From assembly GCF_001078595.1 (NCBI RefSeq), contig NZ_LFTY01000002.1, positions 1,694,151 through 1,758,150 of the forward strand: DNA of 64,000 nt, read 5' to 3'. Source of the stretch: Candidatus Rhodobacter oscarellae (GTDB taxonomy: Bacteria > Pseudomonadota > Alphaproteobacteria > Rhodobacterales > Rhodobacteraceae). The translations under genes were made by a program, and so were the position numbers. A model generated the notes under the pieces. That model was not told where the DNA came from and did not search any database. It worked only from the letters and a program-made list of their open reading frames with translations. Shown in pieces: positions 44,980 to 53,140 of the stretch. Every line of letters starts with the position of its first letter. Position 1 is the stretch's first letter.

Positions 44980-45587
44980 GGTGCGTGGTCCCTTAGGATC
45001 GTTTCAGCCGCCAGCATATCCTCGGGCGTGTTGATGTTAAAGAACGGGTCGAAAGGCTCGGCGGGAAAGGCGGCAGTGGCTGCGTTGTGCTGATCGGTCC
45101 AGGCGACGATCTTGCGCAGCCCCCCGCGCAGGGCGCCGCGCAGGTCCTCGCGCAATGCCACAGGCCAGAGCCCAAAGGTCGGGTGGCGCATCATGCCCTT
45201 TTCTGGGTGAGGCGTGGCCGCCAGCACGATCCCGTCGCCGGCATTGGCCAGCTGCGCCACCAGATCGGTCGGAAAGAAGGGCGTGTCAGCGGCCACGGTC
45301 ACAATGCGCTGCGCGCCCTGACCCGCGGCCCAATCGAGCCCCGCCAGCACCCCGGCCAAGGGGCCCGGATGGTCCGGCTCGCTGTCGGGCAGCACCGGCA
45401 GGCCGAACCCGGCAAATCTTTCCGGGTCCCCGTTTGCGTTCAGGGCGAGCGCGCCGACCTGCGGCGTCAGGCGTTCCAACACACGCTCCAGAACGGGCCG
45501 TGCGCCCAGTGTTTTCAGGGACTTGTCCCCGCCGCCCATGCGCCGCGCCAACCCGCCCGCAAGGATCACGCCCAGGATCTCAGCCAT
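44976..45587 (-). CDS. mobA: Molybdenum cofactor guanylyltransferase
   Basis: A 203-residue nucleotidyltransferase. The GTP-binding LAGGLARRMGGGDK is at 9-22 and the metal-binding segment TVAADTPFFPTDL near 98. It joins GMP to molybdopterin to give MGD, the cofactor form used by formate dehydrogenases and DMSO reductase-type enzymes. It overlaps fdhD by 8 bp. Confidence 0.93.
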   Translation of the reverse strand: MAEILGVILAGGLARRMGGGDKSLKTLGARPVLERVLERLTPQVGALALNANGDPERFAGFGLPVLPDSEPDHPGPLAGVLAGLDWAAGQGAQRIVTVAADTPFFPTDLVAQLANAGDGIVLAATPHPEKGMMRHPTFGLWPVALREDLRGALRGGLRKIVAWTDQHNAATAAFPAEPFDPFFNINTPEDMLAAETILRDHAP

Positions 45588-46449
45588 CAGCGCTCTTCCT
45601 GCGATGCTTCTTACCTTCGTCGGGGATGGCGTCCAGATCCGCGTCCCAGACCAGCCGCTCGGCGCCCGAGAGGCAGACGAACCGCTTGCCGCGCATCCGC
45701 CCGATCAGCGTCAGCCCGATCTCGCGGGCGATCTCCACGCCCCAGGCCGTGAACCCCGACCGCGACGCCAAGGCCGGGATCCCCATCTGCGCGCATTTAA
45801 TCACCATCTCCGAGGTCAGCCGCCCGGTGGTGTAGAGGATCTTGTCGCCCGCCTCGGCGCCTGTTTGGAACATCCAGCCCGCGATCTTGTCGACGGCGTT
45901 GTGACGGCCCACATCCTCCATATAAACCAGCGGCTTATCCTGCTGGCAGAGCACGGTGCCATGGATGGCACCCGCCTCAAGATAGAGGCTCGGCGCGGTG
46001 TTGATTTGCTGCGCCAGGGCATAAAGCCAGGAGGTGCGCAGCTCTGCCTTGGGCAGCACAATTCCCTCCAGCCCCTCCATCATATCGCCAAAAACCGTGC
46101 CCACAGCGCAGCCGGAGGTGCGCGTCTTGCGCTTGAGCTTCTCCTCGTAATCCGTTGATCTTGCAGTGCGAACCACGACCGTCTCTAACTCGTCATCATA
46201 GTCGATCCCGGTGACGTCATCCGAGCGCTGCAGCATGCCCTGGTTCAGCAGGAACCCCACCGCCAGGTAGTCGGGGTAGTCGCCGATGGTCATCGCCGTG
46301 ACGATCTCTTGGCTGTTGAGATAGATCGTCAACGGGCGCTCGGTCACCACGTTCAGAGGCACTTTCGCCCCGGTATGGTCCATCCCCTCGACCGCGCGGG
46401 TCAGGCGCGGATCGGCTGGGTTGGGGGCAATCAAAAGCGGCGATCTCAT
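45580..46449 (-). CDS. fdhD: Formate dehydrogenase accessory sulfurtransferase FdhD
   Basis: A 289-residue protein. FdhD passes sulfur to the molybdenum cofactor of formate dehydrogenase. I chose the ATG at 46449, with GGAAAG 7-12 bp upstream; the longer frame runs through the 11-bp repeats of the leader. The active-site loop reads TSGCAVG (C114), so the second cysteine of the CxxC motif known from E. coli is replaced by glycine. MEDVGRHNAVDKI near 200 and the C-terminal GFTAWGVEIA are conserved. No formate dehydrogenase genes are in the window. Confidence 0.9.
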   Translation of the reverse strand: MRSPLLIAPNPADPRLTRAVEGMDHTGAKVPLNVVTERPLTIYLNSQEIVTAMTIGDYPDYLAVGFLLNQGMLQRSDDVTGIDYDDELETVVVRTARSTDYEEKLKRKTRTSGCAVGTVFGDMMEGLEGIVLPKAELRTSWLYALAQQINTAPSLYLEAGAIHGTVLCQQDKPLVYMEDVGRHNAVDKIAGWMFQTGAEAGDKILYTTGRLTSEMVIKCAQMGIPALASRSGFTAWGVEIAREIGLTLIGRMRGKRFVCLSGAERLVWDADLDAIPDEGKKHRRKSADG

Positions 46450-46451
46450 GC

Positions 46452-46500
46452 GTCGGCTTTCCGTCGGACCTGTGTCGGGCATATGTCGGGCATATGTCGG
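46452..46500 (-). repeat. Five CCGAC pentamers at exact 11-bp spacing in the fdhD leader
   Basis: On the fdhD strand, CCGAC recurs five times with six bases between copies (plus-strand GTCGG at 46452, 46463, 46474, 46485 and 46496; a degenerate sixth at 46507). Three units also share ATATGC spacers. The array ends two bases before the fdhD ATG and includes its ribosome-binding region. The same phasing occurs at 11896-11933. Confidence 0.85.
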
Positions 46501-46640
46501 GCATGCGTGGGACCGGCGCCCGGCCCCGCCCGCAGCACAGAGTTTCTCAGCCACGCGGGCATTGCAAGGAAATTCCTATGCAAAACGCGCCGATATGCCG
46601 AGACGCATTTGTGAGGCGCGCCGTTGTTGCTGAAACCGGG

Positions 46641-47978
46641 CTAACGCCCCTTTACCCGGATCGAGTAGCTGCGCTGCGCGCCCGGTGGCGGCTTTGGGCA
46701 GGGCCCCGCGCGGCGGATGGCGCGCATGGCGGCATTGTCCAGCGCCGCCGAGCCCGAGCTGCGCGCCACAAACACCACGGCCACGCCGCCGCCGTCGCTG
46801 ATCTTGAACCCGATCTCCGCCGTGCCGCGGAAGTTGCCCTTGGCCCGCGCCGCGCGAGACACGCAGCGCAGTAACTTACCGGGGTAATTCGACACGGCAG
46901 CGTTGCCTGGTTTTGCGGGGTTGGTGGTGGTGCTCCTCCCGGCGGAGGTGTTCTTGCTCTCGGCGCTGCCGGTCGAGGACCCCGCGACGGCACGGGTGGC
47001 GCTGTTGCCGGCGGGCGCGGGTTTTGGTTTGCTTTTGGGCTTGGGCGGTGCTTTTGCGACCTCTGGGGCCTCGACCCTCTGCGGACGGACCGACGGCTTG
47101 GGAGAACGCAAGACGGCGGCCTCGGTATCGTCCTCGGCAACCGATGTCTCGGTGACGGTGCTGGACGCGGCGACATCTTCTGGCTGGACCGGTGACGTCT
47201 GCGAGACCGGCTTGGCGACGGTCACAGGCACAGGAGAGGCGGCGGCGACCACGGCGGGTGCGGCCAAGGCAGGCGTTACAGAAGCGGTTGTGACCTGCTT
47301 GGGAGAGGCCTCTTGCAGCTTAGCCGTGACGGTCTCTGTTGGTAGCGCGACAGCGGTTGCGGCGGCCGTTATGGTAGCGCTTGGCGACACACTGACCGTG
47401 GTCGCGGCACTGCGGGCAAGGGCGACGCCAGCGTCCACGCTTGTGGTGCTTACTTCAACGGGCACGGACACTTGGCTGGCATATGTGGTGTCGGCGTCGG
47501 TCGGGACGGGCTCGACGGGCTCCACAGGTTCGACGGGCGCAGCAGGGATCGCCTCGGGGCTTGGGGTCTGCGCAGGATCGGGCGGATTGGCGGCCGCGTT
47601 CTCGACTGCCTCCCGAGCGGTGGTTTCGTCAACCTGCGCGCGATGTTTGACGCTTTCGTCGGTTGTCGCGCGCGTCGTTTCCGTGGGGACGATCGGCGCC
47701 GGTTCGGTGACCTCTGGAGCGTCAGCGGTTTCGGTCTCGGTTCTGGGCTCGAGCGGTTCCGGTTTCTCAACGGTCTCCGCCACGTCGTCTACCGCAACAG
47801 GGGTCGGCACGCCCTCGACCAAATCCGCGAATGCATTGCCAAGCCGCGCCACGGCGCCCGCGCCGCCGCCCTGGATCTGTATCGGCTCGGGCTCGAAGAA
47901 GGCATAGATGCCCCCCAGGTGCAGCCCGGCCGCGGCGGTGAGGGCGAGGCAGGCAACGCTGCGCGACGCGGCGATCAC
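46641..47978 (-). CDS. tonB: TonB-family energy transducer
   Basis: A 445-residue protein. An N-terminal membrane helix (about 8-27) is followed by a very long periplasmic Pro/Val/Thr/Glu-rich region (about 50-355) and a C-terminal TonB domain (about 365-445: YPGKLLRC, AEIGFKISDGGG, AIRRAGPCPKPP). It carries the ExbB-ExbD proton-driven force to the outer-membrane receptor. The linker is longer than in E. coli TonB (239 residues in total). It follows exbB-exbD-exbD with 4-bp overlap. Confidence 0.85.
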   Translation of the reverse strand: MIAASRSVACLALTAAAGLHLGGIYAFFEPEPIQIQGGGAGAVARLGNAFADLVEGVPTPVAVDDVAETVEKPEPLEPRTETETADAPEVTEPAPIVPTETTRATTDESVKHRAQVDETTAREAVENAAANPPDPAQTPSPEAIPAAPVEPVEPVEPVPTDADTTYASQVSVPVEVSTTSVDAGVALARSAATTVSVSPSATITAAATAVALPTETVTAKLQEASPKQVTTASVTPALAAPAVVAAASPVPVTVAKPVSQTSPVQPEDVAASSTVTETSVAEDDTEAAVLRSPKPSVRPQRVEAPEVAKAPPKPKSKPKPAPAGNSATRAVAGSSTGSAESKNTSAGRSTTTNPAKPGNAAVSNYPGKLLRCVSRAARAKGNFRGTAEIGFKISDGGGVAVVFVARSSGSAALDNAAMRAIRRAGPCPKPPPGAQRSYSIRVKGR

Positions 47979-48361
47979 TGCAGCGCCCTTTCGGTGACGA
48001 TCATGACCGAGCCCGCGCCGCTGCGACGCAGGTCTTGCGCGACACGCAGCAGATCGGCAGCGGGCAGCGCGCGGTCGGGCACGATGCGCACGGCGGCGCC
48101 GTTAAGTCCGGGGCGGGACGCGAGGAATTCGGACGCATCCCTCACCGCGGCGCCCCGATAGGTCAGGCGCATATCCGCATGCACGACCAGAGCGTCCGGC
48201 GGCTCGCGCCCCTCCAGGTCCTGCGTCTCCACCAGCGCCAACTCAGAATCCAGCGGCGGCGCGATTGTGCCCACCACCATGAAGAACACTAGCATCAGAA
48301 AGACCACGTTGATCAGGGCAATTGTGGGCTCGCGCTTGGGCTTTGTCGCGGCTTGTCTCAA
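47975..48361 (-). CDS. ExbD/TolR-family protein with Asn in place of the membrane Asp
   Basis: A 128-residue ExbD-like protein with one N-terminal membrane helix (about 15-35) and a periplasmic domain. The helix reads ALINVVFLMLVFFMV: N18 sits where ExbD/TolR proteins have the essential proton-carrying Asp, which the neighbouring ExbD keeps. It overlaps both neighbours by 4 bp and so is made together with the other ExbD, probably as the second monomer of the dimer inside the ExbB pentamer. Confidence 0.85.
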   Translation of the reverse strand: MRQAATKPKREPTIALINVVFLMLVFFMVVGTIAPPLDSELALVETQDLEGREPPDALVVHADMRLTYRGAAVRDASEFLASRPGLNGAAVRIVPDRALPAADLLRVAQDLRRSGAGSVMIVTERALQ

Positions 48362-48750
48362 GTCGGCGCCATAACGTTGACGAGCAGCCCATCGATCTTG
48401 CGCAGCGCGACAAGGAGGTCGGTTAGGCGCTGCGCGGTCGCGGCCTGGCTGACCTGCACCAGCACCAGCGTCGGCTCCGCGGCGCGCTCGTTCAGGGTTA
48501 CCGCGACCTGCGCCAGCGCCAGCTCTTGCCCGTCGAGGCGCAGCCGCGCCTCGTCCAGCTCAAGGAATGCGATCTTGGGCGCTTCCCCCTCTGCCGCCCC
48601 GCCCGCGCTTGCCGCCGCAAGCTCGACCTCGGCGAATTTCGAGAAGGTCGAGCTGAGCATGAAGAAGAGCAGCAGCAAAAAGATGACATCGATCAGCGAT
48701 GTCATCGAAAGCGCGCGGCGCCGGGCCGGGCGGCTAAGCCGCACGGGCAT
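48358..48750 (-). CDS. exbD: ExbD/TolR-family biopolymer transporter
   Basis: A 130-residue protein with a basic N terminus, membrane helix SLIDVIFLLLLFFML (conserved Asp D21) and a periplasmic domain. With ExbB it uses the proton gradient to energise TonB. Its start lies 17 bp inside the end of exbB. Confidence 0.9.
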   Translation of the reverse strand: MPVRLSRPARRRALSMTSLIDVIFLLLLFFMLSSTFSKFAEVELAAASAGGAAEGEAPKIAFLELDEARLRLDGQELALAQVAVTLNERAAEPTLVLVQVSQAATAQRLTDLLVALRKIDGLLVNVMAPT

Positions 48751-49387
48751 CGCCCACCGAGGCGGGGCGCAAAGCGACGGCGATCAGACGGTCGCCCAGC
48801 ACGCGCTCGGCCTGCATCCGGCTTTCGAGCCAAGACAGCACCAGCGATGTCGGCATCGCGACCGCCAGCCCGACGGCGGTGGTCAAGAGCGCCACCCAGA
48901 TGCCGCCCGCAAGGATCGACGGGTCGACCTGTGCGCCCGCGCCTTGCAGCGATTGGAACGCCTCGATCATGCCCAGAACGGTGCCGAACAGGCCCAGCAA
49001 GGGCGCAAGCTGCGCCACCGAATCGAGGAAGCGAAAGCTGCGCTCGAGCTTGGCAAAGCGGGTGTCCGCCTCGGCCATAAGGCGATCCGAGAGCCCCTCG
49101 GGCGCCGCGCTCTGGGCGATGGCCAGAGCGAAGACCGGCGCGAGGTAGCTGCGGCTCTTGGCCAATGCGGCCTTGGCCGCGTCGGCCTCGCCGCGGTCCC
49201 AATGCTCCAACGCCAGGGTCAGCGCTCTATGCCGGCCCACCGCCGCGCGCTGGAACTGCCAGAGCTTGTAGAGGACCACCGCCAGCGTCAGCACGGACAC
49301 CGCCGCGAGCACCGCCACCACCGGGCCGCCCAAATCCACGAGCTGCAAGAGCGGCCCGATGAGCGATTGCCAATCGACATTCCCCAT
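48734..49387 (-). CDS. exbB: ExbB/TolQ-family proton channel protein
   Basis: A 217-residue inner-membrane protein with three hydrophobic helices (about 20-42, 118-140 and 155-180). The second and third are LLGLFGTVLGMIEAF and GIWVALLTTAVGLAVAMP, the pore-lining segments of the family with the conserved Thr residues. It forms the pentameric stator around the ExbD pair. First gene of the exbB-exbD-exbD-tonB set, 5 bp after a small secreted-protein gene. Confidence 0.9.
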   Translation of the reverse strand: MGNVDWQSLIGPLLQLVDLGGPVVAVLAAVSVLTLAVVLYKLWQFQRAAVGRHRALTLALEHWDRGEADAAKAALAKSRSYLAPVFALAIAQSAAPEGLSDRLMAEADTRFAKLERSFRFLDSVAQLAPLLGLFGTVLGMIEAFQSLQGAGAQVDPSILAGGIWVALLTTAVGLAVAMPTSLVLSWLESRMQAERVLGDRLIAVALRPASVGDARAA

Positions 49388-49391
49388 TGGC

Positions 49392-49814
49392 TCAGCCGAT
49401 CAATTCAGCGTCGGTGCGGCTGCCGAGCTTCAATGGCCCGGTGCAGATCATGGGGTCCACGCCCGCGCCGTCGCATGCGCTGGGGCCGTTGATCAGCACC
49501 CGGCCGATATTGCCGCAGTCCAGCCCGGGGATGTCGAACTGGCGCACCCGCGGCGGCCCGCTGGGCACCGCGCCGAAGTCAAAAAGTGTCAGCCGCTCCA
49601 CGCGGCCCGACGCGTCAAAGAGCACGGTTTCATAAACCAGCTTATCCAGCGGCGTCTCGTGGCTGTTCACAACCACGAAGGTCAGGCGGCAGGAGCCCTC
49701 GCCCGGGTCCAGCGCGTTCAGTTCCAGCTCGATTTGCGCTTGCGTGTCATCGGCCTTGGCGGCGAGGGGCGCAAGCATCATAGCTGCGATAAGGACGGAG
49801 GGTCTCAGGCGCAT
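49392..49814 (-). CDS. Small secreted protein of the heme/TonB locus, unknown function
   Basis: A 140-residue protein with a Sec signal peptide (cleavage after AKA near residue 21). The mature part is strand-rich with four cysteines (CRL, LDCG, SACDG, MICTG), probably two disulfides. No family recognised. It lies between the heme receptor gene and exbB with 5 bp to exbB, so it is likely part of the TonB operon and may work at the receptor or TonB complex. Confidence 0.7.
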   Translation of the reverse strand: MRLRPSVLIAAMMLAPLAAKADDTQAQIELELNALDPGEGSCRLTFVVVNSHETPLDKLVYETVLFDASGRVERLTLFDFGAVPSGPPRVRQFDIPGLDCGNIGRVLINGPSACDGAGVDPMICTGPLKLGSRTDAELIG

Positions 49815-49850
49815 GGCGGCTTCATTCCGTTGCTAGGGTTGGAAGACAAA

Positions 49851-49874
49851 GGCAGCGAGGTTTCCCCCGCTGCC
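49851..49874 (-). terminator. Probable terminator of the heme receptor gene
   Basis: On the minus strand: GGCAGCG/CGCTGCC stem of 7 bp, 10-base loop, then TTTGTCTT. Weak T-run; read-through to the next genes is likely. Confidence 0.5.
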
Positions 49875-49879
49875 AAGTT

Positions 49880-49921
49880 GACCATGAGAAGGTTCTTCGA
49901 GAGGGAACTCATGGTCTTTTT
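49880..49921 (+). terminator. Hairpin with T-run on the plus strand, antisense to the receptor gene end
   Basis: GACCATGAG/CTCATGGTC (49880-49888 with 49908-49916), then TTTTT on the plus strand. Flanking genes are on the minus strand. It could stop antisense transcripts or protect the 3' end of the receptor mRNA. Confidence 0.5.
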
Positions 49922-49927
49922 CGACGC

Positions 49928-51898
49928 TTAGAACGTCTTCATTACGGTGACTACGAAGGTACGGCCCGGCGCGTTGCGCGAGGAAAGCCCAGGCCTGTAA
50001 TCGCGGTCCAACACATTCTCGATGCCAAAGCGGAACTCGGCGCCTTCAAGCGGCCCCTCCTGCGGTGCCCAGGTGGTGCGCAGGTTGTGCACCGAATAGC
50101 CTGGAATATGGTCGCGACCGAAGTCGATCGAAGCGGCGACCACCGCCTCCCAGCTGGCATCCCAGCCGTTCTCGAACTTGCGGCCCAAGGTCAGCTGCAC
50201 GCTGTCGGCCGGGCTTTGCCTCCAGCGACGTTCTACTGAGGCTCGCGTGGTCTCGGCGCCGTTCGAGAAGTTGGCGTTCAGGTCGACATATGTGCCACTA
50301 TCCGCGGCATAGGAGACTTCCACTTCGACGCCGCGCATGTCGACCTCTTGGATATGCTGAGCGACGGAAAAGCCGCGATAAGAGGTGACGTCCCAGAGCC
50401 GTGTGTCATAGGCGTTGACCTTGGCGGCCAAGCCGTTGCCGTTATCAAAGGAGAAGCCCAACTCAACGGACCGGGATTTCTCGCTTTGCTCCATCAGCTG
50501 CACGTTGCCCAGGTCATCGATGATCGGCAGGTTCTCGGTATAGGCGGCAGAGCCGAAGACCGAGAAGCCACTCGCAAAGTTGTACTTGGCCGAGATGCCA
50601 CCCACCAGCGCGTCGTTCTCAAACGTGCCGTCGTTGGGCGCGGTGGAGCCCACGATCCGCGACGTCTCGTAGCGCAGGGCGGGCGTCAGCTCGAAATTGC
50701 CAAAGCTCATATCGTCCACGGCAAAGACCGCAAAACGGTTATCCGTACCGCCGGGGGCCGAGCTGGCGTCCAGCCGCACCTTGCGGATCGCCTCGGCACC
50801 GATCCGCAGATCGTGATCCACATTGCCCGTGGTGAAGAACATGTTGTTCTTCACGGTCAGCTTGGTGGTCCGGTAGCGGTGATCCGCGTTCACCAGCGGG
50901 ACAACCCGGGGCGACGTCTGACCGCTGACGCCGATGCTGTCTATCTGTTGATCCGCGTGGGTCAGGTCCACCTCAAGGTCGATCAGGTCGTTATCCGCCG
51001 GGTTGTAGCGATAGCTCAGCACCGCCGTTTTGGTCTGCGTGTCCCGGTCGACATTTCCGAAAACACCCGCCGTGGTCATGAACGTATCATAGGGCACATC
51101 GCGGTCCTGCGCGGAGGTGTCGGAGTAGCTGAACACTAGCCGGTGCGCGTCCCCGTCCCCGAAAGTGTAGGCGCCCTTCACCAGGTAGGACGGCAGCGCC
51201 ACGGAGCTGTTGCCAATCGTGTTGCCGCCGCCATCGGTCGCATCGTTGCTCTCGCGGTAGGCGTAGTTGGCCAGGAACTCTAGGTTATTGTCAGGCTGCC
51301 AAGCGATGATCGAGGACGTTGCGGCGCCCTGGTCGTTGGTGTCGTATTGCAGGGTCTGGTTGAAGCGGAACCCGATCTCGCCCCCGGTGAAGTCAGAGGC
51401 GTCCTTGGTCTCCAACTGAACGAGCCCGCCGATCACGCCCGTGCCATACTCAAAGCCGCCGACGGAGCCGCGCGTCACGGTCACGGATTTGTAAAGCGCG
51501 GGGTCGGTGAATAGCTGCGTTCCGATCCGGTAGATTTCCTCGGCGCCAGTTGTGGCCCCGTCCACCAGGATAAGGACCTTCTGGTCCGATCCGAACGTGC
51601 TATTCGCCCCAAAGCCGCGGATGTTGATGCCCGAGCCCTGCGGAGTGGAACCATTCACCAGGGTGACCCCCGGAACCGAATCCACCAGCTCGGCGATGGT
51701 GTCTGCTTGCCTGTCGTTCAGCTCTTTCTGGTCGACCACGGTCACCGGCACGGCGGTGTCGGTTTGCACATCCCGCCGGCTTTCGCCCAGTATGATCGTG
51801 CCAAGGTCAACGCTCTGCGCCGACACAAGCGGCGCAGCCGCAACGAGCGCCACAACGGACGCTCCGGACAGCCAGGCTGCCCTTCCTAGTTTAGTCAT
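49928..51898 (-). CDS. TonB-dependent outer-membrane heme receptor
   Basis: A 656-residue receptor. Signal peptide ends near VSAQ (about 27), plug domain follows (about 45-150; VPVTVVDQKELNDRQADTIAELV, then INIRGFG), and the beta barrel ends in a C-terminal Phe (VVTVMKTF). ATG at 51898 is chosen because GGGGAA lies just upstream; two in-frame ATGs further upstream lack that. It is divergent from hemS-hmuTUV and next to the TonB energising genes, so heme or hemoproteins are the likely ligand. The TonB box should be near DLGTIILGE. Confidence 0.88.
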   Translation of the reverse strand: MTKLGRAAWLSGASVVALVAAAPLVSAQSVDLGTIILGESRRDVQTDTAVPVTVVDQKELNDRQADTIAELVDSVPGVTLVNGSTPQGSGINIRGFGANSTFGSDQKVLILVDGATTGAEEIYRIGTQLFTDPALYKSVTVTRGSVGGFEYGTGVIGGLVQLETKDASDFTGGEIGFRFNQTLQYDTNDQGAATSSIIAWQPDNNLEFLANYAYRESNDATDGGGNTIGNSSVALPSYLVKGAYTFGDGDAHRLVFSYSDTSAQDRDVPYDTFMTTAGVFGNVDRDTQTKTAVLSYRYNPADNDLIDLEVDLTHADQQIDSIGVSGQTSPRVVPLVNADHRYRTTKLTVKNNMFFTTGNVDHDLRIGAEAIRKVRLDASSAPGGTDNRFAVFAVDDMSFGNFELTPALRYETSRIVGSTAPNDGTFENDALVGGISAKYNFASGFSVFGSAAYTENLPIIDDLGNVQLMEQSEKSRSVELGFSFDNGNGLAAKVNAYDTRLWDVTSYRGFSVAQHIQEVDMRGVEVEVSYAADSGTYVDLNANFSNGAETTRASVERRWRQSPADSVQLTLGRKFENGWDASWEAVVAASIDFGRDHIPGYSVHNLRTTWAPQEGPLEGAEFRFGIENVLDRDYRPGLSSRNAPGRTFVVTVMKTF

Positions 51899-52096
51899 CT
51901 GTTTCCCCATCCAAGATGAATGCGCCAAGAGCTTGCTTCAGGCTTGCGACGGCGAGTTTTTTTGAGTGTTGCCTCCTTGCGCGGAGGGCCGAATGCTGCG
52001 ATAGGGTACCCGACCAAAACAGTCAAGATAATTTTGCCCACGCAGCCAGCCACTTAGATGGCAGCCACGGTCCGGCCCAAACTCGGAAATGCAGCC

Positions 52097-53140
52097 ATGA
52101 AACTGACCGCGGCAGACATACGCGCCCTGCGCGCAGACGATCCGAAATCCCGAGAGCGGGACTTCGCAGAGAAGCACAAACTTAGCGAGGCGCAGCTTCT
52201 GGCGGCCTATACCGGGCACGGCGTGACCCGCATTAAGTCCGATATCGACAAGCTGATGGCCGTGGCCGAGGGGCTTGGCGAGGTCATGGCCCTGACCCGC
52301 AACGCGTCCTGCGTGCACGAGAAGGTCGGGCGCTATGGCAACTACCGCGGCGGCGGCCATGCGGCGATGGTGTTCAATCGCGAGATCGACCTGCGCATGT
52401 TCCCCAGCCATTGGCAGCACGCCTTCATGGTGGAAAAACAGCTCGACAACGGGATGCGCCGCTCGATCCAGGTCTTCGATGCCGCCGGCGACGCGGTGCA
52501 CAAGATCTTCCTGCGCGAGAGCTCGGATCTCAATGTATGGAAAAGCGCCCAGGTGGCCCTGTCCACGGACGTGCAGAGCCCCGAGCTGTCCGTCGAGCCC
52601 CGCGTTCCCACCGAGCCCGCCAAATACGCCCCCGAGAATGTCGAGAACCTGCGCGAGCGCTGGTCGCGGATGACCGACTCGCATCAGTTCATGATGTTCT
52701 CCAAGAAGCTGGGCATGAACCGGCTCGGCGCCTACCGCTGCGTGGGCGAGCCCTGGACGCGGCGCCTGCGGCCCGAGGCGATAAACCAGGCCCTGACCCT
52801 TGCGGCCCAGGACGGGATCCAGGTGATGGTCTTCGTCGGCAACCGCGGCTGCATCCAGATCCACTCTGGCCCGGTGCAGAACCTGCGCAGCATGGGGCCC
52901 TGGCAGAACGTGCTGGATCCGGGGTTCGATTTGCACCTGCGGCTGGATCACATCGCCGAGGTCTGGTCCGCCACCAAGCCATCCGCCAAGGGCGATGTCG
53001 TCTCGGTCGAGGCCTTCGACAAGGACGGCATGCTGATCGCGATGATGTTCGGCACCGGCCCCGAATGGGACGTCAACGATCGCCCGCGCTGGGACGCGAT
53101 GGTGGCTGAGCTTCCCGGCCTGCAAGAGGAGATGGCCTGA
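52097..53140 (+). CDS. hmuS: Heme-degrading/heme-trafficking protein HemS/HmuS
   Basis: A 347-residue cytoplasmic protein built of two similar halves (about 20-170 and 195-340), as in HemS/ChuS/PhuS. The blocks GHGVTRIK, NREIDLRMFPSHWQHAF and, in the second half, GCIQIHSGPVQNL...DPGFDLHLRLDHIAEVW are typical. It receives heme from the ABC importer and degrades or delivers it. The ATG at 52097 is chosen since the family N terminus (DIRALR) begins there. It overlaps hmuT by one base. Confidence 0.9.
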   Translation: MKLTAADIRALRADDPKSRERDFAEKHKLSEAQLLAAYTGHGVTRIKSDIDKLMAVAEGLGEVMALTRNASCVHEKVGRYGNYRGGGHAAMVFNREIDLRMFPSHWQHAFMVEKQLDNGMRRSIQVFDAAGDAVHKIFLRESSDLNVWKSAQVALSTDVQSPELSVEPRVPTEPAKYAPENVENLRERWSRMTDSHQFMMFSKKLGMNRLGAYRCVGEPWTRRLRPEAINQALTLAAQDGIQVMVFVGNRGCIQIHSGPVQNLRSMGPWQNVLDPGFDLHLRLDHIAEVWSATKPSAKGDVVSVEAFDKDGMLIAMMFGTGPEWDVNDRPRWDAMVAELPGLQEEMA

